Assembly: GCA_024762335.1 (NCBI GenBank)
Contig: JANTHO010000014.1
Location: 1-48,472, forward strand
Length of the DNA: 48,472 nt
Source of the DNA: Acidimicrobiia bacterium
GTDB lineage: Bacteria; Actinomycetota; Acidimicrobiia; Spongiisociales; UBA5794
Reading direction: 5' to 3'
In this document: positions 25,723 to 33,899 of the stretch, in pieces
Layout of the letters: every line of letters starts with the position of its first letter
Position numbering within the stretch: position 1 is the stretch's first letter
Notes under the pieces: model-generated
The model's input: only the letters and a program-made list of their open reading frames with translations
Databases searched by the model: none
What the model was told of the DNA's origin: nothing
Program-made: the position numbers and the translations under genes

Positions 25723-28404
25723 TCAGGAGCTCTTCTTCCCGGGCCTCTTCTTCGCGGGTTTCTTCGCAGCTCGCTTCTTCGCAGGCTTCTTCTTGGCCGG
25801 GCCCTTCGCACGCCTCTCTGCGAGCAATTCGACCGCCCGGTCGGGAGTCATCGCTTCGATCGAGTCGGCGACCCTCAACGAAGCGTTCGTTTCACCGTCC
25901 GTCACGTAGGGGCCGAATCGGCCGTCCTTCATGACGATCGGATTCCCGCTGTTGGGATCGGTCCCCAGTTCCTTCAGCGGTGGCGCTGCGGCCCGCCGGC
26001 CCCGCTTCTTCGGCTGGGAGAGGAGAGCGAGAGCCGTTTCGAGATCGACGGTGAAGATGTCTTCCTCGTCGGTGAGGCTTCGGCTCTCCTTCCCCCACTT
26101 CACGTAGGGGCCGTAACGCCCGTTCTGTGCGGTGATGGGTTTCCCATCCTCCGGGTGCTCTCCGACGATGCGTGGTTGGGTGAGCAGGCGGAGCGCATCT
26201 TCGAGAGTGACGGTGTCGAGATCCATGGTCTTGAAGAGTGAAGCGGTCTTCGGCTTCGTTTTGGATCCTTCGGCCCGCTCACCGAGTTGGACGTACGGGC
26301 CGTATCGACCGGCCTTCGCGAGCACCGGCAGGCCCGTGTCAGGATCTTCGCCGAGGACACGGTCGCCCGACGGTGCATCGAGCAGTTCGAGGGCTTTGGC
26401 GACAGTGAGTTCGTCGAGCGGTAGGTCCTCGGGGATCGATGCCGTCTTCGGCTTCGGCCCGTCATCGCCGTTGCGGTCGCCGAGTTGGACGTAGGGGCCG
26501 AAGCGACCCGGTTTGGCGAGAACGGTCAGTCCCGTCTCGGGGTCGACGCCGATCGGGACGGCGTTCACTTCCCGCGGGTCGATGACTTCGAGCGCATCGT
26601 CGGCGACGAGATCCGTCAGGCCCACATGCCCATCTCCGCCGCGGTAGAAGCGTTCGAGGTAGGGGACCTTCTCCTCTTCACCGGACGCAATCCGGTCCAG
26701 ATCGGCTTCCATGCGGGCAGTGAATCCGTAGTCGACGTAGTCGCCGAAGTGCTTCTCGAGGAGACCGACGACGGCGAACGCTTTCAGCGTCGGGACGAGC
26801 GCCGAGCCTTGCTTGCGGACGTAGCCGCGATCCTGGATCGTCGAGATGATCGATGCATACGTGGAGGGGCGACCGATGCCCAGCTCTTCCATCTTCTTGA
26901 CGAGGCTCGCTTCGGTGTAGCGGGCGGGCGGCTTCGTCTCGTGGGATGTCGCGGTGAGATCGACGACGTCGACCGACTCGCCCTCGGCCAGGTTCGGCAG
27001 CGGGGTCTCCTGGTCGTCGCGGTCCGCATCCGGATCATCGATGTCTTCGACGTAGGCCTTGAGGAAGCCCGCGAACGTGATTGTCCGTCCGGTCGCGGAG
27101 AACTCGCAGACCCGACCGGTTTCGACGCCGGTACCGCGGAGCCTGATCTGGAGGCTTTCGCCCTTGGCGTCCTTCATCTGACTGGCGACCGTCCGCTTCC
27201 AGATCAGGTCGTAGAGCCGTGCCTCGTCCGACGTGGGTCCGAACGAGCGTGCGATCGCCGTCGGGTCCTGGAACCGTTCACCCGCCGGTCGGATGGCTTC
27301 ATGCGCCTCCTGTGCACCCTTCGCCTGCTTCCCGTAGAACCGGGGCTTGTCCGGAAGGTACTGCTCACCGAATCGGCCGGCGACGAGCGACCGGGCCGCG
27401 CTCAATGCCGTTCCGGAGAGGTTCGTCGAGTCGGTCCTCATGTAGGTGATGTGACCACCCTCGTAGAGCCGTTGCGCTGCGGACATGGTGCGTCGCGCAC
27501 CGAACCGGAATTTGCGGCCCGCTTCCTGCTGGAGCGTCGCCGTGCGGAACGGCGCATACGGTCGGCGGGTGTACGGCTTGCGTTCAACCGAAGAGACGGC
27601 GAACGCGGCATCGGAGAGTTCGTCGGCCAAGCCACGCGCCGCGTCCGCATCGAGTACGAGACGGTCGGAGCGGGGCTCTCCGGTGAGGTTGAAGTCCTTT
27701 CCGGTGGCGAGTCTCTCCCCCTCGACGGTGACGAGCGTCGCCTGGAACGGCGTGCTCGCGTCGGTGTGGGAGAACGATCCGGTGACGCCGGCGTACGCTG
27801 CCGCCACGAACGCGAGGCGCTCCCGCTCCCGGTCGACGATGATCCGTGTGGCCGGTGATTGCACCCTGCCCGCCGAGAGCCCGGGCTGGACTTTTCTCCA
27901 TAGAACCGGCGACACCTCGTATCCGAAGAGTCGGTCGAGGATCCTCCTGGCCTCCTGGGCCGCAACGACCTGGTAGTCGATCTCGCGCGGCTGCTCGACC
28001 GCTTCGCGGATCGCACCTTGTGTGATCTCGTGGAACACCATGCGATGGACCGGGACCTTCGGCTTGAGCGCCTCGAGGAGATGCCAGGCGATCGCCTCTC
28101 CCTCACGATCTTCATCGGTCGCGAGGTAGAGCGAGTCGGCCCCCTGGAGTGCCTTGCGGAGCTTCGTCACCTGTGTCCTGGAGTCCGGTGTCACGATGTA
28201 CATCGGCTTGTAGTCGTGATCGACATCGACACCGAACCGCGTAGCCTTCCACGCAGCCTTCTTCGCCTCCGTTACCTCACCGACCTTCGATGGGATGTCC
28301 CGGATGTGTCCGACGGATGACTCCACGACGAAGTCATTCCCGAGGTACTTGCCGATGGTCTTGGCTTTCGCCGGCGACTCGACGATGACGAGATGTTTGG
28401 GCAT
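25723..28404 (-). CDS. topA: DNA topoisomerase I
   Basis: This 893-residue type IA topoisomerase relaxes negative supercoils. The Toprim domain at the N terminus has HLVIVESPAKAKTIGKYL and the acidic ATDEDREGEAIAWH. The active-site tyrosine is in GGHITYMRTDSTNLS (near residue 320). The C terminus carries four repeats of the pattern TG-P-AK-GR-GPYVQLG (about residues 640-860). A lysine-rich tail (PAKKRAAKKPAKKR) follows, as in other actinobacterial TopA proteins. Zinc fingers of the E. coli type are absent. No good ribosome site precedes the ATG. Confidence 0.97.
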   Translation of the reverse strand: MPKHLVIVESPAKAKTIGKYLGNDFVVESSVGHIRDIPSKVGEVTEAKKAAWKATRFGVDVDHDYKPMYIVTPDSRTQVTKLRKALQGADSLYLATDEDREGEAIAWHLLEALKPKVPVHRMVFHEITQGAIREAVEQPREIDYQVVAAQEARRILDRLFGYEVSPVLWRKVQPGLSAGRVQSPATRIIVDRERERLAFVAAAYAGVTGSFSHTDASTPFQATLVTVEGERLATGKDFNLTGEPRSDRLVLDADAARGLADELSDAAFAVSSVERKPYTRRPYAPFRTATLQQEAGRKFRFGARRTMSAAQRLYEGGHITYMRTDSTNLSGTALSAARSLVAGRFGEQYLPDKPRFYGKQAKGAQEAHEAIRPAGERFQDPTAIARSFGPTSDEARLYDLIWKRTVASQMKDAKGESLQIRLRGTGVETGRVCEFSATGRTITFAGFLKAYVEDIDDPDADRDDQETPLPNLAEGESVDVVDLTATSHETKPPARYTEASLVKKMEELGIGRPSTYASIISTIQDRGYVRKQGSALVPTLKAFAVVGLLEKHFGDYVDYGFTARMEADLDRIASGEEEKVPYLERFYRGGDGHVGLTDLVADDALEVIDPREVNAVPIGVDPETGLTVLAKPGRFGPYVQLGDRNGDDGPKPKTASIPEDLPLDELTVAKALELLDAPSGDRVLGEDPDTGLPVLAKAGRYGPYVQLGERAEGSKTKPKTASLFKTMDLDTVTLEDALRLLTQPRIVGEHPEDGKPITAQNGRYGPYVKWGKESRSLTDEEDIFTVDLETALALLSQPKKRGRRAAAPPLKELGTDPNSGNPIVMKDGRFGPYVTDGETNASLRVADSIEAMTPDRAVELLAERRAKGPAKKKPAKKRAAKKPAKKRPGKKSS

Positions 28405-28499
28405 GGGTGAAGCACGTTCCGATGGTCGGGGAAGGACTCAACGATGCGGGAGTATGGCCGGTTTGTCAAGACAATGACTACCGCGGGTTGAAGATCGGG

Positions 28500-29558
28500 T
28501 CAGATCCGGAAGCCTGCGATGAAGCGCTCGACGACTTTGGGCCAGGTGAAAACATCCTCAACGAACCTGCGGCCGGCGAGTCCCATCTGCCCGGCCCGGG
28601 CCGGATCGTCCAACAGCAGTTCGAGCCCTTCGACGATGTCGTCGACGGAGTGAACGACGTAGCCGGTCTCGCCGGGGATCACCGTCTCGGGTGAGCCCCC
28701 GGAGTCTCCGGCGAGCACGGGGAGACCGGTCGCAGCGGCTTCGAGGAATACGAGACCAAGGCCCTCGACCTCCAGACCGCCCCAGCGCGATCTGCACGGC
28801 ATGCAGAAGACGTCCATCGAACGGTAGAGGCCGGGCAGGTCGCTCCATGGAACGTCGACGGCGAACCGGGCTCGTACGCCGAGCCGATCGGCGGTCTTGC
28901 GCAAGTCCGCCTCTTTCCGTCCTTTGCCGACGAGCAACACCTCGACCGGGCGGTCGAGACGTGCGGCCGCTTCGAGCAGCCGATGCTGCCCCTTCCTGGG
29001 GACGAACCGGGAGACGCACCCGACGACCGGAACCTCGTTGTCGCCGTTCGGCGGCGGCGTGAACGTGTCGACATCGACCCCCGCTCCCACGAACACGACG
29101 TCCTTCCCGGTGAGGCGCTTCACGCGATCCGCCGTGAACCGGCTCACGGCGAAGCGCACGTCGGCCTTGGCCAACGCCCGGGCGACCAACTGTCTCGAAC
29201 CGGGGGCCGCCGCAGGGAGTGTGACTTCGGCACCGTGGCTCAACACCCCAAATGGGACACCGAACCGCTCCCTCAACTGCGGTCCGAGGAACGGAAGCGG
29301 ATGGGGCGCACCGAACAGCATGATGTCGGGAGCGAACGCCTCCGTCTGCGACTCGATCCATGCGGCGACGCTTCTTGTCGGCCACATGAACGGAGAGGTG
29401 TGTCTGCTGATCCGTTCGTCCGGGGTAGCAGCCGGATCGGCCGGAGCGATGATGTGATACTCGTCGGGGTATGCGGCGATCACGTTCGCGAGGTACTGCT
29501 GGATTCCGCCCGGTTTCGGCGGATAGTCGTTGGTGATCAGCAACAGCCGCACGCTCAC
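28500..29558 (-). CDS. Glycosyltransferase family 4 (GT-B fold)
   Basis: This 352-residue protein is a GT-B glycosyltransferase. The N terminus reads LLLITNDYPPKPGGIQQYL, the acceptor-side motif of the mannosyltransferase-like group. The C-terminal nucleotide-sugar domain includes CVSRFVPRKGQHRLLEAAA, VEGLGLVFLEAAATGLPV and GGSPETV with the EX7E pattern. The closest described actinobacterial proteins add mannose to phosphatidylinositol mannosides, but the substrate cannot be read from sequence. The GTG at 29558 overlaps the stop of the phosphatase gene as GTGA. A GTG six bases later has a better-spaced GGAG. Confidence 0.88.
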   Translation of the reverse strand: MSVRLLLITNDYPPKPGGIQQYLANVIAAYPDEYHIIAPADPAATPDERISRHTSPFMWPTRSVAAWIESQTEAFAPDIMLFGAPHPLPFLGPQLRERFGVPFGVLSHGAEVTLPAAAPGSRQLVARALAKADVRFAVSRFTADRVKRLTGKDVVFVGAGVDVDTFTPPPNGDNEVPVVGCVSRFVPRKGQHRLLEAAARLDRPVEVLLVGKGRKEADLRKTADRLGVRARFAVDVPWSDLPGLYRSMDVFCMPCRSRWGGLEVEGLGLVFLEAAATGLPVLAGDSGGSPETVIPGETGYVVHSVDDIVEGLELLLDDPARAGQMGLAGRRFVEDVFTWPKVVERFIAGFRI

Positions 29559-30769
29559 GCTCCGGGGCTGGTCAGGACGTTGTACGACGAGATCTGTGTG
29601 CCCCCGTCGCCGACGATGATCTCCGTGAGCGAGGTGTTGCGCGGTACCGGGAGCACCGAGCGTCGTGAGAACGGCAGATCGAGAAGATCTGCCACATACG
29701 CCCGGGTGATACCGCCGTGGGTGAACGCGCCGATGTGTCCGTCCCGCGAGGCTGCGATATCCGCCACGGCGCCGGCAAGACGTTCCCCGGCTCCGGCGAA
29801 ACTCTCCCCCGTCGTGCCTTTCCGATCGTCGATGCCCCGGACGAAGACGCGTTCGAACAGCACGGGATCGTTCTCTTTGATTTGAGCGGGCGTGAGCCCC
29901 TCCCACGATCCGAACGAGATCTCGATGAGATCGTCGTGAACGTCGACGGGGAGGCGCTGCGCTTCGGCGACCGGTCTCGCCGTGTCGAGCGCACGGGAGA
30001 GCGGGGACGAAACGAGCGCATCAAACTTCCGGACGGTCGCCGCCAGCGTCTCGGCCTGAACGCGGCCCCGTTCGGTGAGCGGCGTCTCGCCTCTCCCCCA
30101 CCACCGGTGCTGGCGGTTCGCTTCGGTCTGGCCGTGGCGGATCAGGTGAACCCGGGTCCCGTCGGGCCGTGACGCGTTCCCATTGAGGTGAAGGTCATCG
30201 TTGTAGATGTGGAGTTGCGGCCCGTCTCCGTCGACGACGATGGTGGTCAGCGACGTGTTCGACGGGATGGCGATCGCCGGCTGGTTTCCGGTGCCGATGA
30301 TGCCGGCGACGAGCGTCTGGATGACGCCTCCATGCGTCACGACCACGGCGTTCTGGCCGTCTTCGATCCGTTCCGCAACCGAAAGGAACGCCCCCTCGAC
30401 CCTGGCCAGGAAGTCGGTGAAGCGCTCCCCGCCCTCCGGGTGGAAGTCCTTGATCCCGAAGCCCTCATCGTCCAGCTCCGGATACCTGGCCTTCACGTCT
30501 GCGCTGGGGCGGCCCTCCCAATCTCCGATGTGGAACTCACGCCATTCGGGCGAGAACTCCGGTTGCCCGAACGCGGAGGCCGTCGTGGCGGCACGTCCGA
30601 GATCGGAGGAAATGAGGAGGTCGATCGGCACCCCTTCCATCCGCCCGGCGAGCCGGTTCACCTGGTCGAGGCCGCGCTCGGTCAACGGCGAGTCGGTGTG
30701 ACCCTGCCAGGTTCCCGAGATGTTGCTGAGTGTCTCACCGTGACGGACGAGCGTGATGGTGCGAGCCAG
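29555..30769 (-). CDS. Tandem histidine phosphatase (two phosphoglycerate-mutase-like domains), probable CTG start
   Basis: The protein of about 404 residues has two complete histidine phosphatase domains. The first begins with LVRHGETLSN at its N terminus and has a second histidine in VVVTHGG. The second begins with VHLIRHGQTEANR (near residue 205) and has AFTHGGITRAY. From the upstream in-frame stop to the first RHGE there is no ATG, GTG or TTG. A CTG at 30769 lies four bases after GGAGG and would give the family-typical start MARTITLVRHGE. The TTG at 30685 would remove the first catalytic histidine. Substrate unknown; neighbour is a glycosyltransferase. Confidence 0.85.
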   Translation of the reverse strand: MARTITLVRHGETLSNISGTWQGHTDSPLTERGLDQVNRLAGRMEGVPIDLLISSDLGRAATTASAFGQPEFSPEWREFHIGDWEGRPSADVKARYPELDDEGFGIKDFHPEGGERFTDFLARVEGAFLSVAERIEDGQNAVVVTHGGVIQTLVAGIIGTGNQPAIAIPSNTSLTTIVVDGDGPQLHIYNDDLHLNGNASRPDGTRVHLIRHGQTEANRQHRWWGRGETPLTERGRVQAETLAATVRKFDALVSSPLSRALDTARPVAEAQRLPVDVHDDLIEISFGSWEGLTPAQIKENDPVLFERVFVRGIDDRKGTTGESFAGAGERLAGAVADIAASRDGHIGAFTHGGITRAYVADLLDLPFSRRSVLPVPRNTSLTEIIVGDGGTQISSYNVLTSPGA

Positions 30770-30773
30770 GATG

Positions 30774-30778
30774 CCTCC
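30774..30778 (-). promoter_or_regulatory. Ribosome binding site pointing to a CTG start
   Basis: GGAGG on the minus strand is followed after CATC by the CTG at 30769. It is the only good ribosome site near the first RHGE motif and supports non-standard initiation. Confidence 0.6.
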
Positions 30779-30890
30779 ACGTGGATCACCGTAGGGTAGG
30801 GACCCCCGCCACTCACCTGTTCTTGCGGAGATCGTGGAAGCGGTCTTCCATAGTTACCCAAGAACGGGCTGGGGCGGGTATGTTGGGCGG

Positions 30891-31088
30891 ATGCACTCCG
30901 TGTTCGCCCAGACGGGTTCGGCCCTGCCGAGCGGCTTCGCCGAGGTGATCGTATGGTTGCTGGTGGCCGCCGTCATCGTCGGCCTCTACCTCGTGCTCCG
31001 TCGCACCCGGATCAACAGCAGACGCCACTACATGGATCGAGCGGAGCGCGAAGAAGAACAGCGGCGCAACGACCCGGATATGAGATAG
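30891..31088 (+). CDS. Small single-pass membrane protein
   Basis: This 65-residue protein has one hydrophobic segment (VIVWLLVAAVIVGLYLVL, residues ~18-35) followed by a highly charged tail rich in Arg and Glu (RRTRINSRRHYMDRAE...). That pattern predicts the C terminus in the cytoplasm. No family is recognised. The ATG at 30891 is preferred over the upstream in-frame start because the added residues are unlike a membrane protein N terminus. The gene converges on hppA with an AT-rich repeat between. Confidence 0.5.
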   Translation: MHSVFAQTGSALPSGFAEVIVWLLVAAVIVGLYLVLRRTRINSRRHYMDRAEREEEQRRNDPDMR

Positions 31089-31147
31089 AGCCAAGAGACA
31101 AGATTTGGTTCTTGACTCCTGGTTCTTGATTCTTGATTCTTGGCTCT
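31087..31147. repeat. 61 bp inverted/tandem repeat between converging genes
   Basis: The ends AGAGCCAAGA (31087-31096) and TCTTGGCTCT (31138-31147) are perfect complements. Between them run several imperfect copies of TTCTTGA/TTCTTGG. The block is AT-rich compared with its surroundings and lies between two converging stops, so it may act as a two-way terminator. Its unusual base composition also suggests a separate origin. Confidence 0.6.
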
Positions 31148-31149
31148 TC

Positions 31150-33228
31150 TCAGAACAGGCTGTTCGAGACGAAGGCCGCCGCGAAGATCAGCGACACCAT
31201 GGTCATCACCTTGATGACGATGTTCATCGAGGGGCCTGCCGTGTCCTTGAACGGATCCCCGATCGTGTCACCGACGACCGCCGCTTTGTGAGCATCCGAT
31301 CCCTTGCCCCCGAACGCCCCGGCCTCGACGAACTTCTTCGCGTTGTCCCAGGCGCCACCGGCGTTCGCCATGTAGATGGCGAGGAGGAAGCCGGAGAGCA
31401 GGGCTCCGGCGAGGAACCCGCCGAGCATCTCGAGGTTGACGAAGCCGATGATGAGCGGCAACGCGACGGCGAGCGATCCGGGAAGGATCATCTCACGCAG
31501 CGACGCGCCGGTGGAGATCTCCACGCACTTGGCATATTCCGGCTTGGCCTCGGGATCGCCCTCGCGCAGGCCCGGAATCTCCCTGAACTGTCTCCGGACC
31601 TCTTCGATCATCTGGTTTGCTGCCCGACCGACCGCCTGGATCGTTTGCGCAGCGAAGAAGTACGGGAACATGGATCCGAGGAACAGACCGACGACAACCC
31701 AGATATCGAGAATGTCGAGGCCCTGAATGTCGACGGCGGTCGTGAAGGCGAAGAACAGCGCCAACGCCGTCACCGCAGCCGATGCAATCGCGAACCCTTT
31801 TGCCACGGCGGCGGTCGTATTGCCGAGCGAGTCGAGCGCGTCGGTGGATTCGCGAACCTCCGCCGGCAGGTGTGCCATCTCTGCGATCCCGCCGGCGTTG
31901 TCGGCGATCGGCCCGTAGGCATCAACCGATACGGTGATACCGAGCGTTGCCAGCACGCCGATCGCAGCGATCGCCACGCCGTAGATACCACCGCCGTCGA
32001 CGGCGAGATCGCCTGCCCAGTAGGCACCGCCCATCCCGAATGCGACGACGATGACCGAGAACGCGGCCGACTTCATCCCCTCCGAGACGCCTGCAAGCAC
32101 AACCGTCGCCGGCCCGGTCTGTGTCTGTCTGGCGATCTCCTTCACGATCTTGTAGTGGTCCGACGTGTACCACATCGAAATGCGGCCGATGAGAACTCCT
32201 ACGAGAAGGCCGACCAATACGGCCAGGAAGAATCCCCACGGGTTCTTCACCCCGTCGACACCGCCGAACATGAGCGGCGTGAGCGCCGCCACACCGACGA
32301 TGGTGATACCCGCCGCGAACCAGGTGCCCCGTTCGAGGGTTGCCGCCAGGCTCGCCTTCCCCGGCTTTACGAGGAACGACCCGATGATCGAACCGAGCAT
32401 GCCGATGGCGGCGATCATCAGCGGGAAGAAGACGGTCTGCATGGTGAACGCTTTGCCCTGCGCTCCGAACACGAGCATCGCAAACGCGATCGGGGCAACG
32501 AGCGACCCAACGTACGACTCGAATAGGTCGGCCCCCATGCCCGCAACATCGCCGACGTTGTCGCCGACGTTGTCTGCGATGGTCGCCGGGTTTCGAGGGT
32601 CATCTTCCGGGATTCCGGCTTCGACCTTCCCGACGAGATCGGCACCGACGTCGGCTGCTTTGGTGTAGATGCCACCGCCGACGCGGGCGAACAGCGCGAT
32701 CGACGATCCGCCGAGCCCGATGGCCGTAACGATCGACACCCATTCCTCGAGTCCGAGGATCTCCTTGAAGAGGATGATGCCGAGGGAGAAGCCGAGCAGG
32801 CCGAGACCGGCGACGGTGAATCCCATGACGGCTCCACCCCTGAACGCGACCGGCAGCGCTTCCGCGGTGCCGCCGCGACGGGCCGCTTCCGCCGTCCGCG
32901 CGTTCGCTGCGGTGGCGATGCGCATCCCGATGAAGCCTGCTGTGGCGGACAGGAGTGCGCCAAACACGTAGGCGATCGCGCCCCACGGGCGGCCCCAGGG
33001 GAGGAACACGGCGATCAGCACGGCAAGCACAGCCACGAAGACCGCGATGGCCCGGTACTCCCGCTCCAGGAACGCCATCGCCCCTTGTCGGATGGCATCC
33101 ATCAATTCGACCATCCGGCTGTTGCCGGGGTCGGCCGCCATCACCTGGCGTGCGTAGAAGAATGCGAGTATCAGACCTGCAATGCCCATCGCCGCAGCGA
33201 TATAGAGCCAGAGCTCCGGTTGGTTCAC
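31150..33228 (-). CDS. hppA: Membrane-bound pyrophosphatase (ion-pumping), K+-dependent type
   Basis: This protein of about 692 residues has roughly 16 membrane helices and couples PPi hydrolysis to ion export. Substrate motifs are ADVGADLVGKVEAGIPEDDP (residues ~202-221), DNVGDNVGDVAGMGADL and the C-terminal GSDAHKAAVVGDTIGDPFKDT. The segment LGNTTAAVAKGFAIASA has Ala where K+-independent pumps have Lys (GNTTK), which assigns it to the K+-stimulated class. Whether it pumps H+ or Na+ is not decided here. The GTG start at 33228 follows GGGAG by six bases. It lies downstream of the trk genes. Confidence 0.95.
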   Translation of the reverse strand: MNQPELWLYIAAAMGIAGLILAFFYARQVMAADPGNSRMVELMDAIRQGAMAFLEREYRAIAVFVAVLAVLIAVFLPWGRPWGAIAYVFGALLSATAGFIGMRIATAANARTAEAARRGGTAEALPVAFRGGAVMGFTVAGLGLLGFSLGIILFKEILGLEEWVSIVTAIGLGGSSIALFARVGGGIYTKAADVGADLVGKVEAGIPEDDPRNPATIADNVGDNVGDVAGMGADLFESYVGSLVAPIAFAMLVFGAQGKAFTMQTVFFPLMIAAIGMLGSIIGSFLVKPGKASLAATLERGTWFAAGITIVGVAALTPLMFGGVDGVKNPWGFFLAVLVGLLVGVLIGRISMWYTSDHYKIVKEIARQTQTGPATVVLAGVSEGMKSAAFSVIVVAFGMGGAYWAGDLAVDGGGIYGVAIAAIGVLATLGITVSVDAYGPIADNAGGIAEMAHLPAEVRESTDALDSLGNTTAAVAKGFAIASAAVTALALFFAFTTAVDIQGLDILDIWVVVGLFLGSMFPYFFAAQTIQAVGRAANQMIEEVRRQFREIPGLREGDPEAKPEYAKCVEISTGASLREMILPGSLAVALPLIIGFVNLEMLGGFLAGALLSGFLLAIYMANAGGAWDNAKKFVEAGAFGGKGSDAHKAAVVGDTIGDPFKDTAGPSMNIVIKVMTMVSLIFAAAFVSNSLF

Positions 33229-33283
33229 GAACAACTCCCATGATCGGAAACGACGCAACAAGGAGAGTATAGATTCCCGCCCG

Positions 33284-33898
33284 TCACGCCCGGGCTCGCA
33301 GGTAGCGGCGGCGCATCATCATCGCACCGCCGGCCAGGACGAGTATGACACCGGTGATCGCGGCCGCCCCGTTCGGGCCTTCCTCGAGCTGTTTCCCCAA
33401 TTCGATCACCTGGACAGACGACACGTCCAGGTAGGTCTCGCCCTGACGACTCGGATCGTGGAACCTCCACTGGCCGGTCGCCCGGACGATGGGTCCGCGG
33501 ATCCGGTACCCGCCGGGTGCACTGAGTCCCGCCATCTGGACCTCCGGTATGCGCAGGCCGACGCCTGCGTTCGCACCGGTGAGCGCTCCCCCATCGACGA
33601 GCGGATCCCTCGCATACGAGTCGTCGTTGAGCTGCGTCCACACCATGCCGGAAGCCCGGTAGCCGTAGTCGCCGACCAGCTCCCCTTCGATCGTGATCAC
33701 CGCCCCGTCGTACCGGGCAGGTGCCGTCAGGAGATCGGCAACGGGAACGATCTGCTCCTGGGCCACAGCCGGACCGGTGCCGACGCTCACGATCAGCACC
33801 GCCGCAGCCGTCATCACCAACATGCCGGCAACCGAATCGCGTCGACGACGACGGCGGTGGCGGCCCGGGGACCACGAGGCGTGCAACGTTCGCTTCAT
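33284..33898 (-). CDS. Membrane-anchored extracytoplasmic protein, OB-fold-like
   Basis: This 204-residue protein has a very basic N terminus (residues 12-20), then a hydrophobic signal segment (residues 25-46) ending near AVAQ. A beta-rich domain follows (about residues 48-160: YDGAVITIEGELVGDYGYR, VGLRIPEV, YRIRGPIVRATG), and a C-terminal membrane helix closes it (GAAAITGVILVLAGGAMMM). The beta pattern suggests an OB fold, but no family is recognised. The ATG lies one base after the trkH stop, with GGGGGAAG as ribosome site. It may act with TrkH or the pyrophosphatase at the outer membrane face; that is inference. Confidence 0.6.
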   Translation of the reverse strand: MKRTLHASWSPGRHRRRRRRDSVAGMLVMTAAAVLIVSVGTGPAVAQEQIVPVADLLTAPARYDGAVITIEGELVGDYGYRASGMVWTQLNDDSYARDPLVDGGALTGANAGVGLRIPEVQMAGLSAPGGYRIRGPIVRATGQWRFHDPSRQGETYLDVSSVQVIELGKQLEEGPNGAAAITGVILVLAGGAMMMRRRYLRARA

Positions 33899-33899
33899 C

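Noticed and set aside
30813-31094. Minus-strand 93-codon frame opposite the small membrane protein
   Set aside because: Its composition is not protein-like and it lacks a ribosome site. The plus-strand frame has a coherent membrane helix and charged tail, though that call is also tentative.
31105-32526. Long plus-strand frame opposite hppA
   Set aside because: The translation is a charged, Asp/Arg-rich antisense frame of a membrane pump.
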